Assembly (NCBI RefSeq): GCF_000717055.1
Contig: NZ_JNXI01000016.1
Coordinates: 1-64,000, forward strand
From: Streptomyces iakyrus
GTDB lineage: Bacteria > Actinomycetota > Actinomycetes > Streptomycetales > Streptomycetaceae
DNA: 64,000 bases
Reading direction: 5' to 3'
In this document: positions 8,135 to 15,959 of the stretch, piece after piece
How positions within the stretch are numbered: the first letter of the stretch is position 1
Layout of the letters: every line of letters begins with the position of its first letter
The notes under the pieces: generated by a model
The model's input: only the letters and a program-made list of their open reading frames with translations
Told to the model about the DNA's origin: nothing
The model's database searches: none
Position numbers and translations under genes: made by a program

Positions 8135-8591
8135 GCGGCGAGCATAGAACTCGCCAGTAGCGGGCAAAGCAGCACCTTGACAGTTGTGTCGGCTGCTACT
8201 CTTGCCCGGTGGTTCGGGGCAGCACGCAGAAGCGTCGCGATCAAGCCCCGACGCCGAAGGAACTCCCTTACGAGGGACCGGCCGGAGGAGGTGGGGCTGC
8301 AATGGATCGAAGTCGACCGTGCAGTAGCACCACGCTCTTCGCGCCACCGATGTAGCTGCTTCTGTCTCCGGCTGCCACCTCTCGCACTCGCTTCACCGCG
8401 GAAGAGCGCTTCGTTTCGCTTTGCCTGATCTGCCTCAGTAGCTGAATCAGTGACGAAACCGACCACCGCGACGGTGCGGTGCTCCCCGCTTTGTGGACGT
8501 GCCAAACATCAGTAGTCCCTACGTCCCCATTCCGGGTAGTTCCAGCCGTCGTCGGCCGGCGTTTCGCCGCCCGCCCGCGAAGGAGCCCGCC
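8135..8591 (+). other. long 5' leader of the corA-type gene
   Basis: This gene-poor stretch separates the SUFU gene from corA. A -35-like TTGACA sits at 8177-8182 with TACTCT at 8197-8202 (a short 14-base spacer). A GTG frame of 48 codons starts at 8209, exactly where a transcript from that element would begin. Inside it, in the same frame, a strong GGAGGAGGT (8284-8292) precedes the 17-codon frame annotated separately. The 236 bases between that frame and corA contain small GC hairpins (for example CACCG-CGA-CGGTG near 8466-8478) but no known riboswitch class I can recognise. Confidence 0.45.
8302..8355 (+). CDS. putative 17-aa leader peptide upstream of corA
   Basis: The frame is ATG (8302) to TAG (8353-8355) and reads MDRSRPCSSTTLFAPPM. 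It is preceded by GGAGGAGGT ending nine bases before the ATG, one of the strongest ribosome sites in the window. The peptide ends in Ala-Pro-Pro-Met. Proline-bearing leader peptides (MgtL, CorL) control Mg transporter genes in enterobacteria by ribosome stalling or slow decoding. Whether this peptide does the same is inference. It is too short for codon statistics, and it is in frame with a longer GTG frame from 8209 that could be the real small gene instead. Confidence 0.4.
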   Translation: MDRSRPCSSTTLFAPPM

Positions 8592-9710
8592 ATGTCGATG
8601 ATCCGCGACCTGCGCGCAGCAGTCGTCCGTCCGTCCCGTGTGTCGCTGCGCAAGGACGGCGGCACGTACGACGCCACCCGCAGCCCCGCGGCCGCCTCGG
8701 CCGTCGTCGACTGCGCCGTCTACCGCGACGGCCGCCGCATCGAGACCGAGACCGCCCTGACCCCGCACGAGGCAGTGCGCCTGGTGCGCCGCGACGGGGG
8801 TTTCGTGTGGATCGGCCTGCACGAGCCGACGGAGGCCGAATTCTCCGGCATCGCCAGTGAGTTCGGGCTGCACCCGCTCGCCGTGGAGGACGCCGTCCAG
8901 GCCCACCAGCGGCCCAAGCTGGAACGCTACGACGACTCCCTCTTCACGGTCTTCAAGACCATCCACTACGTCGAGCACGACCAGCTCGACGCCAACAGCG
9001 AGGTCGTCGAGTCCGGCGAGGTCATGTGCTTCACCGGACGGGACTTCTTCATCACCGTCCGGCACGGCGGGCAGGGCTCCCTGCGGGCTCTGCGGCACCG
9101 CCTCCAGGACGACCCCGAGCTGCTCGCCAAGGGCCCTTCGGCCGTGCTGCACGCCATCGCCGACCACGTCGTCGACGGGTACATCGCCGTGGCCGACGCG
9201 GTGCAGGACGACATCGACGAGGTCGAGACCGAGGTGTTCTCCCCGGGCCGCAAGGGCGCGCCGCGCGGTTCGGACGCCGGCCGGATCTACCAACTCAAGC
9301 GCGAGGTGCTGGAGTTCAAGCGGGCCGTGTCGCCGCTGCTGCGGCCGATGCAGCTGCTGAGCGAGCGGCCGATGCGGCTGATCGACCCCGACATCCAGAA
9401 GTACTTCCGGGACGTCGCCGACCACCTGGCCCGGGTCCAGGAACAGGTCCTCGGCTTCGACGAGCTGCTCAACTCCATCCTCCAGGCCAACCTCGCGCAG
9501 GCGTCCGTCGCCCAGAACGAGGACATGCGGAAGATCACCTCCTGGGCCGCGATCATCGCCGTGCCGACGATGGTGTGCGGGGTGTACGGCATGAACTTCG
9601 ACCACATGCCGGAGCTGCACTGGCGGTACGGCTACCCGGCGATCATGGGCGTCACGGTGGTCATCTGTCTGGGCATCCACCGCACGCTGAAGCGGAACGG
9701 ATGGCTGTGA
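8592..9710 (+). CDS. corA: CorA-type divalent metal (Mg2+/Co2+) transporter
   Basis: The product is 372 aa from ATG 8592, with GAAGGAG five to eleven bases upstream. The large N-terminal cytoplasmic domain (alpha/beta, with VWIGLHEPTEAEF and HPLAVEDAVQAHQRPK) and the long stalk helix are followed by two C-terminal membrane helices. The selectivity motif YGMNF ends the first helix (about residue 334), and the short loop DHMPELHW leads to the second. It should form a pentameric channel in the cell membrane. Expression may be controlled through the unusually long leader. The next downstream gene has its own promoter. Confidence 0.93.
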   Translation: MSMIRDLRAAVVRPSRVSLRKDGGTYDATRSPAAASAVVDCAVYRDGRRIETETALTPHEAVRLVRRDGGFVWIGLHEPTEAEFSGIASEFGLHPLAVEDAVQAHQRPKLERYDDSLFTVFKTIHYVEHDQLDANSEVVESGEVMCFTGRDFFITVRHGGQGSLRALRHRLQDDPELLAKGPSAVLHAIADHVVDGYIAVADAVQDDIDEVETEVFSPGRKGAPRGSDAGRIYQLKREVLEFKRAVSPLLRPMQLLSERPMRLIDPDIQKYFRDVADHLARVQEQVLGFDELLNSILQANLAQASVAQNEDMRKITSWAAIIAVPTMVCGVYGMNFDHMPELHWRYGYPAIMGVTVVICLGIHRTLKRNGWL

Positions 9711-9720
9711 GCAGCCTGGT

Positions 9721-9726
9721 TAGGCT
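9721..9726 (+). promoter_or_regulatory. -10 element of a probable leaderless transcript
   Basis: TAGGCT ends seven bases before the ATG at 9734, so transcription should begin at or next to the start codon. No Shine-Dalgarno sequence is present there. Confidence 0.45.
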
Positions 9727-9733
9727 GGGCCCC

Positions 9734-10246
9734 ATGACAAGCGAGCTGCTCGACCAGGCCCTCGTCGAGGAGGCCACGAAGAAGTCCGGCCTCGTCTGGG
9801 TCCAGGGTCCCGACGGCCCGGCGCGTGCGCTGTGGCACGTGTGGCACGAGGGCGCCGCGTGCCTGGTCGGCGACGGGCCCGGCGAGCAGCCGCTGCCCGG
9901 GCTGACCGACGGGGCCGAGGCCCGGGTGACGGTCCGCAGCAAGGACAAGGGCGGCCGGCTCGTCACCTGGACGGCGCGGGTCACCCAGCTCGCACCCGGC
10001 TCCGAGGCGTGGGACGCGGCGGTCGCCGAGCTGAAGGGCAAACGGCTGAACGCCCCCGACGGCGAGGCCATGCCCGAGCGCTGGGCCCGCGAGTGCCGGG
10101 TGCTGCGCCTGGAACCGACCGGGGCGACGGCGCCGCTGCCCGACGGCTCCCTGTCCGAGCCGCCCCTGCCGTCCCCCGCGCTCACCCGCCGGCCCGTCCC
10201 GGCGGGCCTGCCCCGCCTGCTGCTGAAGAAGCGCAAACGGACGTGA
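9734..10246 (+). CDS. hypothetical protein, possible split-barrel fold
   Basis: The product is 170 aa and begins MTSELLDQALVEEATKKSG. The strand-rich middle (VWVQGPDGPARALWHVWHEG, ACLVGDG, EARVTVRSKDKGGRLVTW) resembles pyridoxamine-phosphate-oxidase-like split barrels, but no flavin- or F420-binding residues can be assigned. The C-terminus ends in a very basic LLLKKRKRT. It probably starts from a leaderless message. It is convergent with the lipoprotein gene, with only 4 bp between the stops. Confidence 0.7.
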   Translation: MTSELLDQALVEEATKKSGLVWVQGPDGPARALWHVWHEGAACLVGDGPGEQPLPGLTDGAEARVTVRSKDKGGRLVTWTARVTQLAPGSEAWDAAVAELKGKRLNAPDGEAMPERWARECRVLRLEPTGATAPLPDGSLSEPPLPSPALTRRPVPAGLPRLLLKKRKRT

Positions 10247-10250
10247 CGTC

Positions 10251-11006
10251 CTACGAGGACGGCAGCTGCGGACCGTAGTCCACGGTCTCGTTCCGCTCCG
10301 GCTTCCTGAGGGAGAAGTCCTCACCCCAGCCGGAGAACGTGAGGGTGCCCGCCCCGCCGGCCCGCTCCAGGCGCAGCGGGTACGGCTTGCCCTCCAGGGA
10401 CACCTCCAGGGTGCCGCCGGAGCCCTTGTCGCCGGTGACGCGGATGGTGCGGACGCCCGCCTCCTCGTCGTGGCCGTCCGTCGCGAGCGTCCCGTGCAGG
10501 GTCAGCAGACCGTCGAGGAGGAGAGCCTTGTCCGTGAAACCGCTGAACTTCTTGTACGAGGGGTCGCCCTGCGGCACCTTCACGAACTTGCCGTCCAGCT
10601 TGGAGGCCGCCGCCGCGTCCGCCTTGCCGCTCCCGCCCTGGCCGCTGCCATGAGTCCAGAACTCGGCGTCCGCCTTGACGTAGAGCTGCTCGCCGATGCG
10701 CAGCAGCTTGAAGGTCGCGCCCTTGGAGGTGACCGAGCCGTCGCCGCCGTCGTCCTTGAGCCGCATGTCGAGCGCGTACGTCCGTCCGCCGCTGACGACG
10801 TTGCCGTGCACCCGGACCGCGCCGGCGGACTCGGCGGCCGACCGGGTCTTGCCCTGGATCTTGGCGGCGGGGAGTCTGCCGACCCCGTTGGTGCCCTCGT
10901 TCGGATCCTCCGCGCAGCCGGTGAGCACCGTACCCGTCACGAGCAGGGCGCACGTCGCGCTCGCGAGTGCGGCACGGCGGCCGCGGCTCTGGCGAATCGG
11001 AGTCAC
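10251..11006 (-). CDS. secreted lipoprotein, LppX/LprAFG-like fold likely
   Basis: The start is GTG 11006, giving VTPIRQSRGRRAALASATC, a basic n-region, a hydrophobic stretch and the lipobox LTGC. The mature protein is about 220 aa and rich in beta strands. Repeated phrases such as VRVHGNVVSGGRTYALDMRL, LLRIGEQLYVKADAEFW and GTLEVSLEGKPYPLRLE match the half-barrel layout of the LppX/LprG family, which carries lipids or glycolipids in mycobacteria. The ligand here is unknown. The reading frame continues open for 1.7 kb upstream, but that part lies opposite the MgtE-like gene and is a shadow. Confidence 0.78.
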   Translation of the reverse strand: MTPIRQSRGRRAALASATCALLVTGTVLTGCAEDPNEGTNGVGRLPAAKIQGKTRSAAESAGAVRVHGNVVSGGRTYALDMRLKDDGGDGSVTSKGATFKLLRIGEQLYVKADAEFWTHGSGQGGSGKADAAAASKLDGKFVKVPQGDPSYKKFSGFTDKALLLDGLLTLHGTLATDGHDEEAGVRTIRVTGDKGSGGTLEVSLEGKPYPLRLERAGGAGTLTFSGWGEDFSLRKPERNETVDYGPQLPSS

Positions 11007-11231
11007 AGGTGGGGCTGCCTCTCTGACGGGAGACCTGAACGGCGTACCGCAGGGTACCGGGGTCGTGGGGGCGGATCGGAGCCAGTCCGTCCGGACCGCC
11101 CGCCGACGCGTCACCGATCGGGACGGGCTAGCCTGAAGCCCACCCGAGCGGGCAATTCGGAAGACACAGGCACAAAGACAGCCACACAGACAGCCATCAC
11201 GAACCACCCCGCACGAAAAGGAGCCGCGGCC

Positions 11232-12515
11232 ATGGCAGCGGGCGCCCCCCGGATCTTCGTATCGCACCTCCAAGGTGTCGCCGTCTTCGACCCAGCCGGC
11301 GACCAGGTGGGACGGGTGCGCGATCTGGTCGTCATGCTGCGGGTGGGGCAGCGGCCCCCGAGGCTGCTCGGCCTCGTCGTCGAACTCGCCACCCGCCGCC
11401 GTATCTTCCTGCCGATGACCCGGGTCACCGCCATCCAGTCCGGCCAGATCATCACCACGGGTGTGCTCAACGTCCGGCGATTCGAGCAGCGGCCCACCGA
11501 GCGGCTGGTCTTCGGGGAGCTGCTGGACCGGCGCGTGACGCTCACCGAGACCGGTGAGGAGGTCACCGTCCTCGACCTGTCGGTGCATCAGCTGCCGGCC
11601 CGCCGGGAGTGGGAGATCGACCGGGTCTTCGTCCGCAAGGGCAGGAAGGGCGGTGCGTTCCGGCGCGCCAAGGGCGAGGCGCTGACCGTCGAATGGACCG
11701 CGGTCACCGGGTTCTCCCTGGAGGAGCAGGGACAGGGCGCCGAGAACCTGCTCGCCACGTTCGAGCAGCTGCGCCCGGCCGACCTGGCCAACGTCCTGCA
11801 CCACCTCTCCCCCAAGCGCCGCGCCGAGGTCGCCGCCGCCCTCGACGACGACCGGCTCGCCGACGTCCTGGAGGAGCTGCCGGAGGACGACCAGATCGAG
11901 ATCCTCGGCAAGCTGAAGGAGGAGCGCGCCGCCGACGTCCTGGAGGCCATGGACCCGGACGACGCGGCCGACCTGCTGGGCGAGCTGCCGACGGACGAGC
12001 AGGAGCGGCTGCTGAGCCTGATGCAGCCCGGCGACGCGGCCGACATGCGGCGCCTGATGTCGTACGAGGACCGCACGGCGGGCGGTCTGATGACCACCGA
12101 GCCGATCGTGCTGCGCCCGGACGCCACCGTCGCCGACGCCCTCGCCCGCGTCCGCAACCGCGACCTCTCCCCCGCCCTGGCCGCCCAGATCTACGTCTGC
12201 CGGCCCCCGGACGAGACGCCGACCGGCAAGTACCTGGGCACGGTCCACTTCCAGCGCCTGCTGCGCGAACCACCGCCGTCCCTGGTGAGCTCGATCGTGG
12301 ACACCGACCTCCAGCCGCTCGACCCCGAGGCGGAGCTTCCCGCCATCGCCGGGTTCTTCGCCACGTACGACATGGTCGCGGCGCCCGTGGTCGACGAGGC
12401 CGGGTCGCTGCTGGGCGCGGTGACCGTGGACGACGTCCTGGACCACATGCTCCCGGAGGACTGGCGGGAGACGGAGTTCCACCTGGACGAGGAGGTGGCG
12501 ACCGATGGTTCCTGA
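11232..12515 (+). CDS. soluble MgtE-like protein: PRC barrel + MgtE_N + CBS pair
   Basis: The product is 427 aa. Residues about 8-130 form PRC-barrel-like strands (FVSHLQGVAVFDPAGDQVG). Then comes the acidic helical MgtE N-domain (about 175-290) with repeated units such as RPADLANVLHHLSP, DVLEELPEDDQIEIL and DAADLLGELP. Two CBS motifs follow (about 295-415). In MgtE channels these domains sense Mg2+ and gate the pore; here the transmembrane domain is absent. ATG 11232 is preceded by AAAAGGAG. The stop overlaps the start of the DUF1003 membrane gene by 11 bp, implying translational coupling and perhaps a complex. The pore role of the partner is inference. Confidence 0.85.
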   Translation: MAAGAPRIFVSHLQGVAVFDPAGDQVGRVRDLVVMLRVGQRPPRLLGLVVELATRRRIFLPMTRVTAIQSGQIITTGVLNVRRFEQRPTERLVFGELLDRRVTLTETGEEVTVLDLSVHQLPARREWEIDRVFVRKGRKGGAFRRAKGEALTVEWTAVTGFSLEEQGQGAENLLATFEQLRPADLANVLHHLSPKRRAEVAAALDDDRLADVLEELPEDDQIEILGKLKEERAADVLEAMDPDDAADLLGELPTDEQERLLSLMQPGDAADMRRLMSYEDRTAGGLMTTEPIVLRPDATVADALARVRNRDLSPALAAQIYVCRPPDETPTGKYLGTVHFQRLLREPPPSLVSSIVDTDLQPLDPEAELPAIAGFFATYDMVAAPVVDEAGSLLGAVTVDDVLDHMLPEDWRETEFHLDEEVATDGS

Positions 12516-13104
12516 GCGCGAGAGCCTGCGCGAGCGCACGCCCGCGGGCGCCACGGCCGCCTCCCGGCCGCGCACCACCCGGCTCGACCAGCCGCTGCCG
12601 CGCCGGCGCCGGTTCCTGCCCGAGTACGACCCGGAGGCCTTCGGGCGGCTGTCGGAGCGCATCGCGCGCTTCCTGGGCACCGGGCGGTTCATCGTCTGGA
12701 TGACGGTCGTCATCATCCTGTGGGTCGTGTGGAACGTCTTCGCGCCGAGCGGCCTGCGCTTCGACGAGTACCCGTTCATCTTCCTGACCCTGATGCTGTC
12801 CCTCCAGGCCTCCTACGCCGCCCCGCTGATCCTGCTCGCGCAGAACCGGCAGGACGACCGGGACCGGGTCAACCTGGAGCAGGACCGCAAGCAGAACGAG
12901 CGGTCGATCGCCGACACCGAGTACCTGACGCGCGAGATCGCCGCCCTGCGCATCGGCCTGGGCGAGGTCGCCACCCGCGACTGGATCCGCTCGGAGCTGC
13001 AGGACATGGTCAAGGAGATGGAGGAACGGCAGAACGGCCACCGTCACGACCCCGTCGTATTCCCGGCGGAACGGTCACGCGGACGTGACGCAGACGACCG
13101 CTGA
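12505..13104 (+). CDS. DUF1003 family membrane protein
   Basis: The product is 199 aa. About 45 basic, disordered residues lead to ARFLGTGRFIVWMTVVIILW and a second hydrophobic segment, PFIFLTLMLSLQASYAAPLI, a typical DUF1003 hairpin. A charged cytoplasmic coiled coil follows (QNRQDDRDRVNLEQDRKQNE). Family members are two-helix membrane proteins of unknown function. The gene begins inside the end of the MgtE-like gene, so the two are probably made together. Confidence 0.85.
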   Translation: MVPERESLRERTPAGATAASRPRTTRLDQPLPRRRRFLPEYDPEAFGRLSERIARFLGTGRFIVWMTVVIILWVVWNVFAPSGLRFDEYPFIFLTLMLSLQASYAAPLILLAQNRQDDRDRVNLEQDRKQNERSIADTEYLTREIAALRIGLGEVATRDWIRSELQDMVKEMEERQNGHRHDPVVFPAERSRGRDADDR

Positions 13105-13122
13105 GACGCTTTCCTACGCCCC

Positions 13123-13140
13123 GGTACGGCGCCGTACCAT
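13123..13140 (+). promoter_or_regulatory. 16-bp perfect palindrome overlapping a leaderless-type -10 before mrp
   Basis: GGTACGGCGCCGTACC (13123-13138) is a perfect palindrome. Its end overlaps TACCAT (13135-13140), which lies six bases before the mrp ATG at 13147. No ribosome site is visible, so a leaderless transcript is likely. A protein bound to the dyad would block initiation. Confidence 0.4.
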
Positions 13141-13146
13141 CGTCCT

Positions 13147-14280
13147 ATGGCTACGGAAGACGCGGTGCGCGAGGCACTGGCGACGGTGAACGACCCCGAG
13201 ATCCACAAGCCCATCACCGAACTCGGGATGGTCAAGTCGGTGGAGATCGGCGCGGACGGGGCGGTCGCGGTCACCGTGTACCTCACGGTCTCGGGCTGCC
13301 CGATGCGGGACACGATCACGCAGCGCGTGACCGACGCGGTCTCCGCGGTCGAGGGCGTCACCCGCGTCGACGTCACGCTCGACGTGATGAGCGACGAACA
13401 GCGCAAGGAGCTGGCCAGCGCCCTGCGCGGCGGCCAGACCGAGCGCGAGGTCCCCTTCGCCAAGCCGGGCAGCCTCACCCGCGTCTACGCGGTCGCCTCC
13501 GGCAAGGGCGGCGTCGGCAAGTCCTCGGTGACGGTCAACCTGGCCGCGGCGATGGCGGCCGACGGCCTGAAGGTCGGTGTCGTCGACGCCGACATCTACG
13601 GCCACTCCGTGCCGCGCATGCTGGGCGCCGACGGCCGCCCCACCCAGGTCGAGAACATGATCATGCCGCCGTCGGCGAACGGCGTGAAGGTCATCTCCAT
13701 CGGCATGTTCACCCCGGGCAACGCCCCGGTCGTCTGGCGCGGCCCGATGCTCCACCGCGCCCTCCAGCAGTTCCTGGCGGACGTGTACTGGGGCGACCTG
13801 GACGTCCTCCTCCTGGACCTCCCGCCCGGCACCGGCGACATCGCGATCTCCGTCGCCCAGCTGGTCCCGAACGCCGAGATCCTGGTCGTGACGACCCCGC
13901 AGCAGGCGGCGGCCGAGGTCGCCGAGCGCGCGGGCTCCATCGCCGTGCAGACCCACCAGAAGATCGTCGGCGTGGTCGAGAACATGTCCGGCCTGCCCTG
14001 CCCGCACTGCGACGAGATGGTCGACGTCTTCGGCACGGGCGGCGGCCAGACGGTCGCCGACGGCCTGACCCGCACGACCGGCACGAACGTCCCGGTCCTC
14101 GGCAGCATCCCCATCGACGTCCGTCTCCGCGAGGGCGGCGACGACGGCAAGCCGGTCGTCCTGTCGGACCCGGACTCCCCGGCGGGCTCGGCCCTCCGGG
14201 CGATCGCGGGCAAGCTGGGAGGACGACAGCGGGGCCTGTCGGGCCTGTCGCTCGGCATCACTCCGAGGAACAAGTTCTGA
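13147..14280 (+). CDS. mrp: Mrp/ApbC-family iron-sulfur cluster carrier ATPase
   Basis: The product is 377 aa. The N-terminal domain (about 1-95) is of the DUF59/MIP18 type. The P-loop domain carries the deviant Walker A SGKGGVGKSS (about residues 118-127), VDADIYGHS and the switch DLPPGTGD. CPHC (about 284-287) provides the cluster-binding cysteine pair. Proteins of this family carry [4Fe-4S] clusters to apo-proteins in the cytoplasm. Its place beside sigE-htrA-tatB is shared with mycobacteria. The start follows a palindrome and has no ribosome site, so the message may be leaderless. Confidence 0.92.
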   Translation: MATEDAVREALATVNDPEIHKPITELGMVKSVEIGADGAVAVTVYLTVSGCPMRDTITQRVTDAVSAVEGVTRVDVTLDVMSDEQRKELASALRGGQTEREVPFAKPGSLTRVYAVASGKGGVGKSSVTVNLAAAMAADGLKVGVVDADIYGHSVPRMLGADGRPTQVENMIMPPSANGVKVISIGMFTPGNAPVVWRGPMLHRALQQFLADVYWGDLDVLLLDLPPGTGDIAISVAQLVPNAEILVVTTPQQAAAEVAERAGSIAVQTHQKIVGVVENMSGLPCPHCDEMVDVFGTGGGQTVADGLTRTTGTNVPVLGSIPIDVRLREGGDDGKPVVLSDPDSPAGSALRAIAGKLGGRQRGLSGLSLGITPRNKF

Positions 14281-14287
14281 ACCGGCT

Positions 14288-14346
14288 CAGGGGCGCGGGG
14301 AACTGCGCGAGCAACCAGACCGCACCCGCAGCCGCCCCTCTCGGCT
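14288..14346. repeat. Streptomyces intergenic repeat, copy 1 (between convergent genes)
   Basis: The sequence opens CAGGGGCGCGGGGAACTGCG, continues through GCAACC and CGCACCCGCAG, and closes CCGCCCCTC. Its ends pair (AGGGGCG with CGCCCCT). I recall this as a very common intergenic repeat family in Streptomyces. A diverged copy in the opposite orientation lies at 31895-31985. Confidence 0.6.
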
Positions 14347-14361
14347 GAGGCACCACGGCGA

Positions 14362-14389
14362 AGGGGCGCCGCAACCGACCGGCGCCCCT
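14362..14389. terminator. bidirectional hairpin terminator
   Basis: A perfect 10-bp stem AGGGGCGCCG/CGGCGCCCCT with an 8-base loop lies between mrp and the convergent hypothetical gene. It can serve both strands. Confidence 0.7.
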
Positions 14390-14393
14390 CACA

Positions 14394-15065
14394 TCACGCG
14401 TAAGCGGCGATGTCCTTCACCACGGCGAAGCCGAGCCCGTACGCACTCATGCCCCTGCCGTACGCCCCGACATGCACCCCGGCCGAGGTCGACCCGGCGA
14501 GCACCCAGCCGAACTCGGACTCCCGGTAGTGGAACGCCGTCGGCACACCGTCCACGGGAAGCGACAGCGTCGACCAGTCGGACCCGTCCAGGTCGTCGGC
14601 CAGCACCCACGCCGTCTCCGTCTGCTGCTCCAGCCAGTCGTCCCGCAGGGCGTGGTCCATCTGTCCGGGCCAGGTGAAGGACAGCAGCCCCACACCGGCG
14701 AGCCACGCCGCTGAGGACACCGAGGTGGCCTCCAGCAGCCCCGTTCCGTCCGCCGTGCGCCGTGAGGGGTTGGCCGCCACGGTCACCACCACCGCGAACT
14801 TCTCCTTGGCTTCCTGATCGCCACCGGCGACATGCTCGTTGCGCACCGTGGGCTCGTCGCCGTGCCCGATCGACCCGTGCTCCACGACCCCGTCGGCCGT
14901 CATACCCACCTGCATCAGCCGGCGCGGTCCCGTGAAGGCCTCGTCGAGGCCGTACCACGGGAAGGGCGCACGCAGGTAGTCGTCGACCGTACGCCGGGCG
15001 GAGGGGGCCTGCTGTCCACCCTCCGCGGCCGGCGTCTGCGCGACTGCCCGACTCGTCGTCTCCAT
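14394..15065 (-). CDS. conserved hypothetical protein
   Basis: The product is 223 aa and begins METTSRAVAQTPAAEG. The first 30 residues are probably disordered. The rest is one soluble domain with phrases such as PFPWYGLDEAFTGPRRLMQV, EKFAVVVTVAANPSRR, LLSFTWPGQMDHALRDDW and FGWVLAGSTSAGVHVGAYG. I recognise no catalytic motif or family. Third-position GC bias and the terminators on both sides support a real single-gene unit. No signal peptide or membrane segment. Confidence 0.7.
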   Translation of the reverse strand: METTSRAVAQTPAAEGGQQAPSARRTVDDYLRAPFPWYGLDEAFTGPRRLMQVGMTADGVVEHGSIGHGDEPTVRNEHVAGGDQEAKEKFAVVVTVAANPSRRTADGTGLLEATSVSSAAWLAGVGLLSFTWPGQMDHALRDDWLEQQTETAWVLADDLDGSDWSTLSLPVDGVPTAFHYRESEFGWVLAGSTSAGVHVGAYGRGMSAYGLGFAVVKDIAAYA

Positions 15066-15292
15066 GTGCCCGGACGCCTCCTCGCTCTAGTCGGACCGGA
15101 ACGGCCCGCCCCCCTTCGGGCGTACTCGTCACGGTCCGCACAACAACTCGGCAGCATAGCCACACCGCTGCGAGCAGCAGGGAAACCGCCCGGCGCGTGG
15201 GCCGCACGGGCGCCCGGTTCAGGCCGTAGACAGCCCGACCGGAGTATGAAACGCGTCACGCGCCGGGGGGCGTGCGCCCTTGGACCTGGCGC

Positions 15293-15742
15293 TCAGGTGG
15301 CGTCCGCGTCGAAGGGGGGCCGGTCGCCGGGGTCGGACGTCTCCGGCTTCTTCGTCATGTCGATGCGGCCACCGGACGAACCGGCGGCGCCGGCGGACGA
15401 CGTGGAGGAGGTGTCGGACTCACGGCTGTGGACGGCGTCGGTGACCTCGGCCATCTCCTTCTTCAGGTCGAAGCCGTTGCGGATCTCCTTGAGCCCCAGG
15501 TCCTCGTTGTCCAGCTGCTTGCGGATGAACGTCTTGGGGTTGAGGTCCTCGAACTCGAAGTCCTTGAACTCCGGGCCGAGTTCCTCCCGGATGTCGTTCT
15601 TGGCGCTCTCCGAGAACTCACGGATCTTCCGGATCGTGCGCGTCACGTCCTGGATGACCTTGGGGAGCTTGTCCGGACCGAAGACGAGCACGGCGAGGAC
15701 GATGAGCGTCACCAGCTCGAGTGGTCCTATGTCATTGAACAC
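15293..15742 (-). CDS. tatB: Sec-independent (Tat) protein translocase subunit TatB
   Basis: The product is 149 aa. It starts MFNDIGPLELVTLIVLAVLV, a short membrane helix with the Glu that distinguishes TatB/TatA, followed by FGPDKLPKVIQDVTRTIRK, the hinge and amphipathic helix. A long charged tail ends in a Ser/Gly-rich stretch. TatB forms the twin-arginine receptor with TatC. Its position directly after an htrA-like gene matches mycobacterial and other actinobacterial genomes. A LacI-type operator-like sequence lies in the 217-bp gap upstream. Confidence 0.88.
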   Translation of the reverse strand: MFNDIGPLELVTLIVLAVLVFGPDKLPKVIQDVTRTIRKIREFSESAKNDIREELGPEFKDFEFEDLNPKTFIRKQLDNEDLGLKEIRNGFDLKKEMAEVTDAVHSRESDTSSTSSAGAAGSSGGRIDMTKKPETSDPGDRPPFDADAT

Positions 15743-15876
15743 CTGAAGCTCCTAGCGATGTCCTCGGTCCTCGGCCCTCGTGATCGGTGCGGGTCTTGCC
15801 GTGGTCCGGGCCGGATCCACGGTACCCGGCGATCCTGTCCGACCGGTACTGTCCCGGGACCTCCGAGTGCGGGAGG

Positions 15877-15890
15877 TGGGAGCGCTTTCC
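15877..15890. promoter_or_regulatory. LacI-type operator-like sequence between htrA and tatB
   Basis: TGGGAGCGCTTTCC matches the CebR-type consensus TGGGAGCGCTCCCA at 12 of 14 positions as I recall it. The centre AGCGCT is symmetric. It lies in the gap from which tatB would be transcribed. A sugar-responsive link to tatB would be unexpected, so this may be chance. Confidence 0.25.
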
Positions 15891-15959
15891 CGATTGTTTG
15901 CCTGGTTGGTCGCCGATGGGGCCTGTTGCGGCGTCTCCGCCGATCCCTGATCTCATGCC

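Noticed and set aside
8356..8591. Possible Mg2+ riboswitch (M-box or mgtA type) before corA.
   Set aside because: I could not match conserved motifs or the helix layout of either class; only small GC hairpins are present.
11007..12779. The long upstream extension of the lipoprotein frame (842 codons in total).
   Set aside because: The extension lies opposite the MgtE-like gene and precedes a complete signal peptide and lipobox that start at 11006.
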